Assembly: GCF_039729015.1 (NCBI RefSeq)
Contig: NZ_CP155792.1
Coordinates: 3,492,001-3,556,000, forward strand
From: Blastococcus sp. HT6-30
GTDB taxonomy: Bacteria; Actinomycetota; Actinomycetes; Mycobacteriales; Geodermatophilaceae
Length of the DNA stretch: 64,000 bases
Direction: 5' to 3'
Shown: positions 1 to 8,615 of the stretch, piece after piece
Position numbering within the stretch: the first letter of the stretch is position 1
Layout of the letters: the number at the start of each line of letters is the position of its first letter
Made by a program: the position numbers and the translations under genes
The notes under the pieces: model-generated
What the model was told of the DNA's origin: nothing
Seen by the model: only the letters and a program-made list of their open reading frames with translations
Database searches by the model: none

Positions 1-883
1 GATCGGTCAGGTACAGCGCGGCCACGTCCGACGGGGGCTCCGCGCCGAGGGCGGCCACCAGGGCGTCGGCCATGCCCTCGGCCACCCGGGCGATCTCGTC
101 GGGGCGGGCCACGTCGCCCAGGGCCCAGGAGAAGCCGGCGCGGGCAGCATGGGCGCGTCCCGCGGGTTCCAGGCGCACGATCGTCCCCGCCTCGTCGACC
201 ACCTGCAGCCGCCCGCCGATGTGCACCGCTGCGGTGGCGACCACCCGCCCGCGCTCCAGCACGGAGAGCTTCGTCGTCCCGCCCCCGATGTCGACGTTGA
301 GGATCCGCTGGCCGGTCTCGTACGACGTCCGGGCCGCGCCGGAGCCGAAGCCGGCCAGCATCGCCTCCATGTGGTGCCCCGCCGTGGCGGTCACCAGTTC
401 CCCGCCACGCTCGGCGAGGACGCCGGCGATGGCCTCGGCGTTGCGACGGCGGAGCGCCTCCCCGGTGAGGATCACCACCCCGGTGTCGATGTCCTCGGGG
501 CCGATCCTGGCCTCGCCGTAGGCGCGGTCGATGATCGTGCCGAGAGCCTCGGCGTCGATGTGCTCGGCGCTCGCGTATGGAGTGAGCGCCACCGGCGAGC
601 GGTACACCGTGTCCCGCCGGACGACGATGTAGCGGCTGGTCAGGTCCTCGCCGATCCGGCGCAGGTGCAGCCGCGAGAAGATCACCTGCGTGCCCGAGGA
701 GCCGATGTCCATCCCCACGCTGTGCAGCGTGACGTTGTCCTGCTGCCAGATCGGGTTGTCCTCGAGCGGCAGCTCGTCGTGGTCGTGGTCGTGGTCGTGG
801 TCGGGCGTGTGCGGCGAGTACACCGTCTGCGGCTCGGCGTGCTCGCGGCCGTAGACCGGCTCGGAGGAGTGGGTGTGCGTCAC
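1..883 (-). CDS. EutA-like ASKHA ATPase (ethanolamine ammonia-lyase reactivase family), partial
   Basis: Runs off the left edge; 294 residues are visible from a GTG start preceded by GGAG at 5 nt. Residues 58-66 hold the phosphate-1 loop MDIGSSGTQ, and NVDIGGGTTKLSV further on is the phosphate-2 loop of the actin/Hsp70/hexokinase fold. This pattern matches EutA, which in known systems uses ATP to reactivate B12-dependent ethanolamine ammonia-lyase. The N-terminus carries an alternating His-Asp run (residues 28-36) that could bind metal. No EutB/EutC lies in the window. It is downstream of the bicupin on the same strand, but a hairpin at 910-948 separates them. Its partner enzyme is therefore unknown. 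Confidence 0.75.
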   Translation of the reverse strand, partial: MTHTHSSEPVYGREHAEPQTVYSPHTPDHDHDHDHDELPLEDNPIWQQDNVTLHSVGMDIGSSGTQVIFSRLHLRRIGEDLTSRYIVVRRDTVYRSPVALTPYASAEHIDAEALGTIIDRAYGEARIGPEDIDTGVVILTGEALRRRNAEAIAGVLAERGGELVTATAGHHMEAMLAGFGSGAARTSYETGQRILNVDIGGGTTKLSVLERGRVVATAAVHIGGRLQVVDEAGTIVRLEPAGRAHAARAGFSWALGDVARPDEIARVAEGMADALVAALGAEPPSDVAALYLTD

Positions 884-909
884 GTGCGCTCCGGAAAGGG
901 GAGAGACGA

Positions 910-948
910 CGACGTGCGGCCCGCCAACGGAGGGCGGACCGCACGTCG
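910..948 (-). terminator. Hairpin between bicupin and eutA-like gene
   Basis: A 10-bp outer stem (CGACGTGCGG with CCGCACGTCG), one C/A mismatch and a 5-bp inner stem enclose a 7-nt loop. There is no U tract. It lies 20 nt after the bicupin stop and before the eutA-like ribosome binding site, so it could attenuate read-through. Confidence 0.5.
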
Positions 949-967
949 AGGTGGGACAGGGGTGAGA

Positions 968-2089
968 TCAGGCAGCCGGCTTCGGCGGGAGGTTTTCCTT
1001 CTCCTGCTCGTACGCGGCGTCCATCTTCGGCTCCAGGCCGTGCTTGGCCAGCGCCTCCTTGAAGGTCTCCCGCACGTACGACGACTCGTCGGCGTAGTCG
1101 ATCTGGTCGCCACCGATGCGCTGGCTGATCCAGGCCTTCGGCACGCCCTGCGCGTTGCGGATGGACACGACCTCGTGCTTGAAGGCCAGGTAGCGGGCGG
1201 GCTCGGTGCCGGTGTTGAAGTGCTGGTGGTACCACATGTTCGGCGGCACGATCATGCTGCCGGCCTGCCACTCGTAGCGCCGCGGCTCCTCCCCCTCGGG
1301 CCACATCAGGCTGTAGCCCTCGCCCGAGAGGATGATCACGTGGGCGCCCGGGCCGTGCCGGTGACCCTTCTTGTACGTGGCCGTCGGGAACTGCGAGATG
1401 TGGCTGTTCATCGAGCCCCGGGCCATGTTGAAGCGGATGTGCCCGCCCCCGGCACCGCGCTCCTTGGCCTCGATCAGCGGCAGGTTGATCGAGTCGGCGA
1501 CGAAGTTGGTGTCGAGCAGCAGACCCTTCTGCTCGCCCTTGGGCGCGAAGTAGTCCGGCTCACCGTTGAAGCGCTTCGGGAAGTCGTGCGCGGTGCCGAA
1601 GACGAAGTCGATGTCGTCGTACAGGTTGATGATGCCCGGGGCGTTCGTCGAGGAGACGAAGCGCGCCACCTCGGTGCCCGAAGCGTTGAAGTGCTGGTGG
1701 TTGGCGTTCAGCGGGATGGCGAACAGCGCACCCGGGCCCCACTCGAAGGTCACCTCGGCGCCGGCGTCGTTCCACACCTTGGTCGAGCCGTGCCCGGAGA
1801 GGACCAGGATCATCTCCTCGAACAGCTGCCGCTGCGGAGCGAGCTGACCGCCGGCCGCGATCTCGGCGACGTAGCAGTCGTTCGAGGTGCGGCTGGCCTC
1901 GTGGTTGATGAAGACGCCTCGGCCCCCGCGGCGGGCCCAGTCCTTGAGCTCGACGGTCTTGAGGTCGGGCACGTAGTGCGCCGCGATGATGTCCAAGCCC
2001 TCGTCGGCCACCCAGCGGGTGTACGGCGAGTCCTTCTCGGTGGCGAACTTCGCCGCGAGGCTCTCGTTGACGATGGCGTCCTTGGCCAT
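968..2089 (-). CDS. Bicupin domain protein of the catabolic locus
   Basis: 373 aa from ATG 2089, chosen over the longer frame because AGGGAGG sits just upstream. Two cupin barrels are visible. The first centres on residues 88-100 (LFEEMILVLSGHG). The second, around residues 242-258, holds H243-x-H245 and H250, typical metal ligands. Size and layout resemble gentisate dioxygenase-like bicupins, but the first barrel lacks an obvious HxH, so perhaps only one site binds metal. It is divergent from the FAD monooxygenase and upstream of the eutA-like gene. Ring cleavage or isomerisation of an aromatic or hydroxy acid is possible but unproven. A GntR-type palindrome lies 68 nt upstream of the start. 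Confidence 0.8.
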   Translation of the reverse strand: MAKDAIVNESLAAKFATEKDSPYTRWVADEGLDIIAAHYVPDLKTVELKDWARRGGRGVFINHEASRTSNDCYVAEIAAGGQLAPQRQLFEEMILVLSGHGSTKVWNDAGAEVTFEWGPGALFAIPLNANHQHFNASGTEVARFVSSTNAPGIINLYDDIDFVFGTAHDFPKRFNGEPDYFAPKGEQKGLLLDTNFVADSINLPLIEAKERGAGGGHIRFNMARGSMNSHISQFPTATYKKGHRHGPGAHVIILSGEGYSLMWPEGEEPRRYEWQAGSMIVPPNMWYHQHFNTGTEPARYLAFKHEVVSIRNAQGVPKAWISQRIGGDQIDYADESSYVRETFKEALAKHGLEPKMDAAYEQEKENLPPKPAA

Positions 2090-2156
2090 GGGGCCTCCCT
2101 GTTCGACGGTCGGGTGCTCTCCGGAACGGCACGGTGCGCGAGCCACCGAGCATGAT

Positions 2157-2167
2157 CGGTAGGACCA
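2157..2167. promoter_or_regulatory. Putative GntR/FCD operator, copy 1
   Basis: CGGTAGGACCA, reverse complement TGGTCCTACCG. It is identical to the site at 4127-4137 and one base from that at 8616-8626. It fits the TGGTn3ACCA-like palindromes bound by FCD-type GntR repressors and sits upstream of the bicupin. Confidence 0.5.
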
Positions 2168-2263
2168 TAAGACCACCCTGCGGGTGTGTCAAAGGCCACT
2201 CGACAATCCTCCCCGCTGCTCGGCGGACCGACCCGTCGCGGACCGTCGCGCACGTCGACCACC

Positions 2264-2333
2264 GGGCACCGGGCACCGGGCACCGGGCACCGGGCACCGG
2301 GCACCGGGCACCGGGCACCGGGCACCGGGCACC
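2264..2333. repeat. Heptanucleotide tandem repeat, 10 copies of GGGCACC
   Basis: Ten perfect head-to-tail copies of a 7-bp unit fill 70 bp of the 343-bp divergent region (2090-2432) between the bicupin and the FAD monooxygenase. Copy number is probably variable by slippage. As the repeat lies 90-170 bp from the monooxygenase start, it could alter promoter spacing. Apart from the operator at 2157-2167, I see nothing else in this gap. Confidence 0.95.
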
Positions 2334-2432
2334 GGCGACGGTCGGCGCCCCGGCGGGCGTGAGACGGTTCGGTGTCGCGCGAACCCGTGGTCTAATCATT
2401 CGCCCATCGGACCGGCCACGACGGAGGACGGC

Positions 2433-4013
2433 ATGACCCAGCGACCCCAGGTGATCATCGTCGGCGGCGGCCCGGTCGGGGTGGGCCTCGCGCTAGACCT
2501 CGGGCTCCGCGGGGTTCGGTGCGTCGTCGTCGAGCGACGCACCGAACTGTCCGCCGTCCCCAAGGGGCAGGGACTGTCGCAGCGGACCATGGAGCACGCC
2601 GCGCGCTGGGGCGTCGCCGACGAGCTGCGCGCGGCCCGCAGCATGCCCGAGGGGCATCCGATCGGGCAGGTCACGGTCTACGACAACCTGCTCGGGGACT
2701 TCTGGAGCGCCCCACCGGCGCGCGAGCTGGTCCAGGACTACTACGCACAGGCCAACGAACGGCTTCCCCAGTACCGCACCGAGGAGGTCCTGCGCCGGCG
2801 GCTGGCCGAGGTGCCGGGTGTCGAACTGCGCCTGGGCTGGCGGGCGACCGGGCTCGAGCAGGACGACACCGGGGTCCGCGTGACCGTCGTGAAGGACGGA
2901 CAGCAGGAGGTCCTGGAGGCCGACTACGTCGTCGGCTGCGACGGCGGCCACTCCCTCGTCCGCGAGCAGGCCGACATCGAGCGCAGCGGCACCGACTGGA
3001 ACGAGCTCGTCGCCCTGGTCGTCTTCCGCTCGCCGGAGCTGCACGAGGCGCTGAACCGGTTCCCCGCCCGGTCGACGTACCGCGTGATGCATCCCGACCT
3101 CAAGGGGTACTGGATGTTCTTCGGCCGGGTCGACGTCGGTGCGGAGTTCTTCTTCCACGCTCCGGTCCCCCCGGGCACGTCCGCCGACGGTCCCGAGATC
3201 GTCGAGCTGCTGCACCGGGCCGCCGGCTTCCCCTTCGCCCTGGAGATCGACCACGTCGGCTTCTGGGACCTGCGCGTCCAGGTGGCACACCGCTACCGCG
3301 CGGGTCGGGCCTTCATTGCCGGCGACGCCGCGCACACGCACCCCCCCTACGGAGGCTTCGGCCTCAACAACGGCCTCGAGGACGCCGCCAACCTCGGCTG
3401 GAAGCTGGCCGCCGCCCTGCAGGGCTGGGGCGGCGACGCATTGCTGGAGTCCTACAGCCTGGAGCGGCAGCCGGTCTTCCGCGACGTGGGCGAGGACATC
3501 ATCGGCGGCTGGATCCGGGACGACCGGGCCATGCTGGAGAAGTACGGCCCCGAGGACGACCGCGAGGAGTTCGCCCGCGCCTTCGAGGAGGCGGCCCGCG
3601 GGTTCGGCCGGCGCCTGCGGGGCTTCGAGCCCCACTACGAGGGCTCACCGGTGGTGTTCGGTCCGCCCGGCGGCATGACCAGCGCCCACGGGGAGCACAC
3701 TTTCGAGGCCCGCCCGGGACACCATCTGCCGCCGCGGCGGATGAGCTCCGGGCGAGTGGTCTTCGAGGAGCTCGGCAGCGGCTTCACCCTGCTGGCCCTG
3801 GACGTGGACGACGCCGTCGTGACCGGCTTCGAGGAGGCCGCCCGGTCCCTCGGCGTCCCGCTGACGGTGCTCCGCGACGCGGCGGCCGGCGAGCTGGCCG
3901 ACTACGGGGCGAAGCTCGTCCTCGTGCGGCCCGACCAGTTCGTCGCCTGGACCGGCGACGAGTCCCCGGCGGACCCGGAGCAGGTGCTGCGGACGGCGAC
4001 GGGTACCCGCTGA
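2433..4013 (+). CDS. Group A FAD-dependent aromatic monooxygenase
   Basis: 526 aa from ATG 2433, with GGAGG 5 nt upstream. GGGPVG at residues 11-16 is the dinucleotide-binding motif. CDGG (169-172) is the DG motif, and GDAAHTHPPYGG starting at 297 is the GD motif that binds FAD ribityl. Together these define the PHBH/MhpA/PheA class of NAD(P)H-dependent hydroxylases. The C-terminal ~120 residues resemble the thioredoxin-like domain of phenol-hydroxylase-type members. It likely hydroxylates an aromatic or heteroaromatic acid imported by the nearby tctABC system. The exact substrate cannot be read from sequence. Confidence 0.88.
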   Translation: MTQRPQVIIVGGGPVGVGLALDLGLRGVRCVVVERRTELSAVPKGQGLSQRTMEHAARWGVADELRAARSMPEGHPIGQVTVYDNLLGDFWSAPPARELVQDYYAQANERLPQYRTEEVLRRRLAEVPGVELRLGWRATGLEQDDTGVRVTVVKDGQQEVLEADYVVGCDGGHSLVREQADIERSGTDWNELVALVVFRSPELHEALNRFPARSTYRVMHPDLKGYWMFFGRVDVGAEFFFHAPVPPGTSADGPEIVELLHRAAGFPFALEIDHVGFWDLRVQVAHRYRAGRAFIAGDAAHTHPPYGGFGLNNGLEDAANLGWKLAAALQGWGGDALLESYSLERQPVFRDVGEDIIGGWIRDDRAMLEKYGPEDDREEFARAFEEAARGFGRRLRGFEPHYEGSPVVFGPPGGMTSAHGEHTFEARPGHHLPPRRMSSGRVVFEELGSGFTLLALDVDDAVVTGFEEAARSLGVPLTVLRDAAAGELADYGAKLVLVRPDQFVAWTGDESPADPEQVLRTATGTR

Positions 4014-4126
4014 GGCCTGCGACACAATTCGGGGTCGCATTCCGCGCCATTGTGTGACCCAGGTAATGGCGCGGTGAGAGCGCGTGACCGCATTCACGCA
4101 TTCACGGGCGGCACGGCGCATTCTGA

Positions 4127-4137
4127 TGGTCCTACCG
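4127..4137. promoter_or_regulatory. Putative GntR/FCD operator, copy 2
   Basis: TGGTCCTACCG, 39 nt upstream of the 67-aa ORF start. A second partial site, TGGTCAGGACC, follows at 4152-4162. Together they make a dense repressor-like region between the monooxygenase and the small ORF. Confidence 0.5.
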
Positions 4138-4175
4138 TTAGGTCAGCTAAATGGTCAGGACCTGAAGGAGCACAC

Positions 4176-4379
4176 GTGACGAGCACCACCGGGGCACAGC
4201 CCCACGTAACCGGCCTCATCGGGGCGCCGGACTGGTCCTTCCTCGCGCGGGCCCGCACGGCAGCTGCGGCCACCGCGGCGGTCGTCGGGCGCTCGTTCGC
4301 CTCGGCGCGGGCCTACGAGGGCGCCCGCGGCGCCTCGGCCCGTCGCACCGTGCTTCGTGAGTTCGTCGGGACCCGCTGA
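4176..4379 (+). CDS. Small orphan protein, 67 aa
   Basis: GTG start with AAGGAG at 4165-4170 (5 nt spacing), directly behind the palindromic sites at 4127-4162. The product is Ala/Arg-rich and basic, with a central helix-prone stretch (residues ~25-55). It has no signal peptide, no Cys pair and no family I recognise. It ends 27 nt before the convergent isochorismatase gene. Good initiation signals and the operator placement argue for a real gene co-regulated with the catabolic locus. Function unknown. Confidence 0.5.
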   Translation: MTSTTGAQPHVTGLIGAPDWSFLARARTAAAATAAVVGRSFASARAYEGARGASARRTVLREFVGTR

Positions 4380-4406
4380 CGCAGGCTCCACGGAGCTCCG
4401 CGCCCC

Positions 4407-5096
4407 TCAGCCCGGGCCGGCGCCGAAGAGCTCGAGGGCACGGTCGGTGTGCACGACCGCGGCGTACTTGAGGCTCAGGTCGAACAGGCTCATCTTGTGC
4501 GACAGCGGGCTGCGATCGAAGGTTGCCTCCTCGACCACCACCACCCGGTAGCCGGAGGAGTAGGCGTCCACTGCAGTCGCCCGCACGCACCCGCTGGTGG
4601 TCTCGCCCGCCACCACCAGCGTGTCCACGTCCAGCTCCCGGAGCCAGGTGGACAGCGGCGTGCCGAAGAAGGCGCTGGCCCGGCTCTTCCGCACCACGAT
4701 CTCGCCGTCGCGTGGACACAGTGACTCGACGAACTCCAGTCCCGCCGCATCGTCCTGACCGGGCACAGGGGCCCGCTGGGTGACCCCGCCACCCGGGACA
4801 CCGACGTGGGCGTCACCGGTCGTGTGCAGTACCGGCACCCCGGTTGCCCGGGCCCGCGCCAGCAGGCCCTCCAGGTGCGGCAGTGCCGCCCACCCGGCCA
4901 GCCCGCAGGACGAGGGGAACTCCTCGATCGCCTCGGCGAGTGGCTGTGGCCGGTCCCCGAAGACCTTGCGGTAGCAGTCGATCAGCAGCAGCGCCGGCCG
5001 CCGGCCGGGCGGCCGGGGCCGGTAGCGCGTCGCGACCAGGCGCTCGTCGTCGCCGATGACGTCGTCCCAGCAGTGCCGCTCGGGCTGCGGGTCCAT
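4407..5096 (-). CDS. Isochorismatase-family cysteine hydrolase
   Basis: 229 aa with GGAGGAG ahead of ATG. The family's Asp-Lys-Cys triad is visible: D40 (ALLLID), K137 (VVRKSRASAF) and C170 (TTSGC). The fold includes N-carbamoylsarcosine amidase, nicotinamidase and maleamate amidohydrolase (NicF). Placement between a flavin monooxygenase and a carboxylate transporter suggests an amidase step in degrading an N-heterocycle or amide, with NicF-like activity a reasonable guess. It is the first gene after tctA-tctB-tctC in the leftward direction, but a strong hairpin intervenes, so it probably has its own promoter. Confidence 0.85.
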   Translation of the reverse strand: MDPQPERHCWDDVIGDDERLVATRYRPRPPGRRPALLLIDCYRKVFGDRPQPLAEAIEEFPSSCGLAGWAALPHLEGLLARARATGVPVLHTTGDAHVGVPGGGVTQRAPVPGQDDAAGLEFVESLCPRDGEIVVRKSRASAFFGTPLSTWLRELDVDTLVVAGETTSGCVRATAVDAYSSGYRVVVVEEATFDRSPLSHKMSLFDLSLKYAAVVHTDRALELFGAGPG

Positions 5097-5212
5097 GGAC
5101 CACTCCTCCGGACGCAGGATGCCCGGTCCGCGCGGGTGGCGGGTCCGGGGCAGGTGGTGGACGGTTCAGAGACCGGCGGGGTCGGGTGCGTCATCCCGGA
5201 CCCGAGGCGCGG

Positions 5213-5256
5213 ACGCGGCGGCAGGCGGCGCCGTGAGGCACCGCCTGCCGCCGCGT
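5213..5256 (-). terminator. Terminator of the tctABC operon
   Basis: A 16-bp perfect stem (5213-5228 with 5241-5256) around a 12-nt loop, 4 nt beyond the tctC stop codon. No U tract is present, as is usual for very GC-rich actinobacterial hairpin terminators. Confidence 0.75.
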
Positions 5257-5259
5257 GGG

Positions 5260-6303
5260 TCAGTACAGGGTGGCCAGCAGCTCGCTGTAGGCCGGCGGCG
5301 CGTCCATGAGGTCCTGGACGAGGCCCTCGAGCTCGTCACCCGGCAGGAAGGCCAGCTCGCGCTCCTGCTCCACGGACTCCTCCACCAGCTCCGGGTTCTC
5401 CATCGCAGCGGCCATCGCGGTGCGCAGGCACGACGTCGCAGCCTCGTCCATCCCGGGCGGGCCGATGAAGGGACGGCCGAGCTCGATGAGCGCCAGGTGG
5501 GCGTCGAGGAGCTCTGCCTGCTCCTCGGTCGTGTCGAGCTCCGCGACCGTCGGGACGTCCTCGGGCAGCCAGTCGGGCCTCTCCTCGCCCACGACGAGCA
5601 CCGGGGTCTGCGTCCCGTCCTCCACCGCGCCGCGGCGGCTGGTGAGGTTGCCGGACATCCCGTCGATCGAGCCCTGGATGACAGCCAGTTCCGTCTCACC
5701 CGAGCCTGGGAAGCCGGTGACGACCTCACCGGGGATGTCGAAGACGGCGCTGATCAGGGAGGAGGTCACGTAGTCCTCGGCCCCCGGCCCGGTCGAGCCC
5801 CAGCGGAACTCGTCCGCGGTCCGGACGTCGTCGAACGTCTGGTAGGGGCCGGTCGCGCTGGTGACGATCAGGGACGGGTCACTGGCCACCCGGCCGATGT
5901 AGGTGAAGTCGTCGAGGGAGAAGGTGGCGCCGTCCGCGCCCGCGATCGACGAACCGCCGGCACCGACGCCGTTCATGATCGCGAGGTTCGTGCCGTCCGC
6001 GTCCTCGGCGAGCAGGCTGTTGAGCGCCAGCAGCCCGCCCGCTCCGGGCTGGTTCTGCACGGCGATCGTGGCCCCGATCTCCTCCTCGAGATAGGGCGCG
6101 ACCAGCCGGGTGTAGGAGTCGTAGCCGCCACCGGGCTCGTAGGGGACGACGATGGTGATGGTCTCCCCCTCGAGCGAGGCGCAGTCACCTCCTCCGGAGG
6201 CTGCGGTGTCGGAGTCGCTCGAGCAGCCGCTGAGCACACCGGCGCCGAGGCCCAGCGCGACCAGGGACCGGAGGCTCCGCCGGAACGGCAGGGCAGTGTT
6301 CAT
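5260..6303 (-). CDS. tctC: Tripartite tricarboxylate transporter, substrate-binding lipoprotein TctC
   Basis: 347 aa. A lipoprotein signal ends in VLSGC with C27 as the acylated Cys, so the protein is tethered outside the membrane. The mature part has TctC/Bug features: ITIVVPYEPGGGYD near residue 50 and the NQPGAGG loop that contacts the carboxylate. It hands substrate to TctA/TctB, encoded immediately upstream. GAGAGGGA precedes ATG. Bug-type receptors bind diverse carboxylates, so the ligand is likely the organic acid degraded by this locus rather than citrate specifically. Confidence 0.9.
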   Translation of the reverse strand: MNTALPFRRSLRSLVALGLGAGVLSGCSSDSDTAASGGGDCASLEGETITIVVPYEPGGGYDSYTRLVAPYLEEEIGATIAVQNQPGAGGLLALNSLLAEDADGTNLAIMNGVGAGGSSIAGADGATFSLDDFTYIGRVASDPSLIVTSATGPYQTFDDVRTADEFRWGSTGPGAEDYVTSSLISAVFDIPGEVVTGFPGSGETELAVIQGSIDGMSGNLTSRRGAVEDGTQTPVLVVGEERPDWLPEDVPTVAELDTTEEQAELLDAHLALIELGRPFIGPPGMDEAATSCLRTAMAAAMENPELVEESVEQERELAFLPGDELEGLVQDLMDAPPAYSELLATLY

Positions 6304-6348
6304 CGATTTCCCTCTCGGAGACGGTGACGGGGCAGAACGAAGGGTGGT

Positions 6349-6963
6349 TCAGTCCAGGAAGAGGCCGGGCGGCACCGGGATGCCGAGTAGGACCTCGAAG
6401 GCGACGTACAGCACCACCCCCACCACGACGGCGTAGATCGCGCAGAACGTCCAGGACCGCCGGCCGGCGAAGCGCAGGTACAGGAACGAGAACAACGGCG
6501 CCGTCACGAACAGGCCGGCGACGTAGAGCAGCACGAAGAACGCCGTCACCCAGGTGACGGCCTCGGTCCAGCGCCGGGCGCCCGCGGTCTGGAAGACGTA
6601 CTCGACGTCGTCCTCGTTCACGTCGTCCTCGGTGGTCGCGCCCGCCGCCTGGGGCACGGACTCCGCGGGCGTGGCCGCCGGCACCGGCTCGATGGGACCG
6701 GCCGGGCTGGTGACCGGCTCGGGAGCGCCCGCGGCGCGGCGGCCGCGCGCGAGCCGCAGCAGTGACTGGACCAGCTGCAGAGCCGCCATCGTGAACCCGA
6801 GGCCCGTCACGATGCGCGGGAAGAGTGCCGCCTTGAACGACCAGTCGGCGGCTTCGAGGAAGGCCCAGCCGAAGAGAGCCAGCAGCAGCAGGGCGAGGAC
6901 GACGTCGGCCACGACATCCCTCGCCGATGTCCGCGACGGCGCCTGCGGGGCCTGGTCTGCCAT
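6349..6963 (-). CDS. tctB: Tripartite tricarboxylate transporter small membrane subunit TctB
   Basis: 204 aa from ATG 6963, with GAGGAG just upstream. Four hydrophobic segments are visible: two near the N-terminus (VVLALLLLALFGWAF and the following LFPRIVTGLGF region) and two in the last 70 residues. A charged Pro/Ala-rich loop of about 60 residues separates the pairs, longer than in many TctB proteins. It lies between tctA (53 nt upstream) and tctC (45 nt downstream), giving the order A-B-C. Confidence 0.88.
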   Translation of the reverse strand: MADQAPQAPSRTSARDVVADVVLALLLLALFGWAFLEAADWSFKAALFPRIVTGLGFTMAALQLVQSLLRLARGRRAAGAPEPVTSPAGPIEPVPAATPAESVPQAAGATTEDDVNEDDVEYVFQTAGARRWTEAVTWVTAFFVLLYVAGLFVTAPLFSFLYLRFAGRRSWTFCAIYAVVVGVVLYVAFEVLLGIPVPPGLFLD

Positions 6964-7016
6964 GCCGTTCTCCTCGGTGCGGGCGGGGGCGGTCAGGTGC
7001 CTCGACTCGGCGGCGC

Positions 7017-8543
7017 TCACACCGACACACCGCTCTGCTGGTCGCGCTGCTTCTCCGCGCGCCCGCGGGCACGGGCGCGGCGCACCACCGGCGCGACGAT
7101 CGCCAGCAGCATCACAGCGGCGATCACCAGCACGATCGGCCGGGTCAGCCACGACCACTCGAACAGCGAGTAGGAGAGGAAGAGGTACCGCTCGGCGAGG
7201 GAGCCCAGCACGACGGCGAGCAGGAAGGGCACCCGGGGCCAGTCGTAGCGGATGCAGACCACGCCGACGATCGCGGCCACGATCATCACGATCACGTCGG
7301 CGAAGCTGTTGCTGGCGGTGTAGGCGCCGAGCGCCAGCAGGAGCAGCAGGAACGGCACCAGCAGCGGGCCCGAGATGAACGTCAGGCGGGTGAGCGGCTT
7401 GAGGACGAAGAACGCCGCCCCCACCGCGATGAAGTTCGCCAGGACGGTCACCCAGATCATCGAGAAGGTGACGTCGAGGGACGTCGTCAGCATCTCCTCG
7501 CCGGGGTTGAGGCCGACGATGAGGAAGGCCGACAGGAGGACGGCGCTACCGGCACCGCCGGGGATGCCGAAGCCGATCGTCGGGATCAGCGACCCGCTGT
7601 CCTTGGCGTTGTTCACCGCCCCCGAGGCGATGACCCCTTCGACCGCGCCCTTGCCGAACATCTCCGGCGTCTTCGAGCTCTGCTGCGCGGCGCCGTAGGC
7701 CATGAACTGGGCCACCGAGCCACCCAGGCCCGGGACGATCCCCACGCCGGTGCCGATGGCGCTGGAACGGATGACGAGCGGCCAGTGCCGCAGGACGTCA
7801 CGGATGCCCTGGCCGACTCCGGAGAGGGATGCCTCCGGCGCGTCACCCGGCTCGGCGCGGGCGATGCTGCGCTTGCTCAGCATGAGCTGGAGCACCTCGG
7901 CGCCACCGAAGAGGCCCACGACGAGGGGCACGATGCCGATGCCGTCCCACAGGTAGAGCTGCTCGAAGGTGTAGCGCTGGGTGCCTTCCTGCGGGTCCAG
8001 CCCCACGAGCGCGACGAGCAGCCCGAAGGCGGCCATGACGAAGCCCTTGAGCAGGTGCTTGCCCGACAGCGCGACGACGAACGTCAGACCCAGCAAGGTC
8101 AGGGCGAAGAACTCCGGCGGTGCGAAGGCGAGTACGACCGGGCGGATCACCGGGATGGCCAGCGCGAGCACCACGGCCCCGAAGACGGCACCGAGGGCCG
8201 AGCTGAACAGCACCGCCCCCAGCGCACGGCCACCCTCGCCGCGCTTGGTCATGGGATGCCCGTCGAGCACCGTGGCCGCCGAGGTCGCCTCCCCGGGCAC
8301 TCCGAAGAGGACCGAGGTGATGTCGCCCGTCGTCGACGTGACCACCCACATGCCCAGCAGGAAGGCGAACGCCTCGACCGGCTGCATGTCGAAGGTGAAC
8401 GGGAGCATCAGCGCCAGCGTGACGGCGCCACCGAGGCCCGGAAGGATGCCGACCACGAAACCGATGGCGACACCGAGCAGCATGAGCGCCAGCGGGGCCG
8501 GCTGGAACACCTGAGTGAGGCCACTGATCAGGTCGGACAGCAT
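7017..8543 (-). CDS. tctA: Tripartite tricarboxylate transporter large permease TctA
   Basis: 508 aa from ATG 8543 (GAGAGGGG upstream), the usual TctA length. The family signature GILPGLGGAVTLALMLP lies in the first 50 residues, and a related GIVPGLGGSVAQFMAYG occurs mid-protein, reflecting the internal duplication of this permease. About ten to twelve membrane segments are evident. It uses an ion gradient with TctB and the TctC receptor to import a carboxylate. The GntR-type palindrome at 8616-8626 lies 73 nt upstream of the start, so transport appears co-regulated with the catabolic genes. Confidence 0.92.
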   Translation of the reverse strand: MLSDLISGLTQVFQPAPLALMLLGVAIGFVVGILPGLGGAVTLALMLPFTFDMQPVEAFAFLLGMWVVTSTTGDITSVLFGVPGEATSAATVLDGHPMTKRGEGGRALGAVLFSSALGAVFGAVVLALAIPVIRPVVLAFAPPEFFALTLLGLTFVVALSGKHLLKGFVMAAFGLLVALVGLDPQEGTQRYTFEQLYLWDGIGIVPLVVGLFGGAEVLQLMLSKRSIARAEPGDAPEASLSGVGQGIRDVLRHWPLVIRSSAIGTGVGIVPGLGGSVAQFMAYGAAQQSSKTPEMFGKGAVEGVIASGAVNNAKDSGSLIPTIGFGIPGGAGSAVLLSAFLIVGLNPGEEMLTTSLDVTFSMIWVTVLANFIAVGAAFFVLKPLTRLTFISGPLLVPFLLLLLALGAYTASNSFADVIVMIVAAIVGVVCIRYDWPRVPFLLAVVLGSLAERYLFLSYSLFEWSWLTRPIVLVIAAVMLLAIVAPVVRRARARGRAEKQRDQQSGVSV

Positions 8544-8615
8544 GGTGCCCCTCTCCACTTCCGCCCACAGTGCTCCAGGCCCGCTGGCGCGACCACGTGG
8601 ACCCGCGCGGGAGCC

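Noticed and set aside
149-2155. Long plus-strand open frame of 668 codons
   Set aside because: Antisense shadow of the EutA-like and bicupin genes; it spans their intergenic gap and has no domain or ribosome site.
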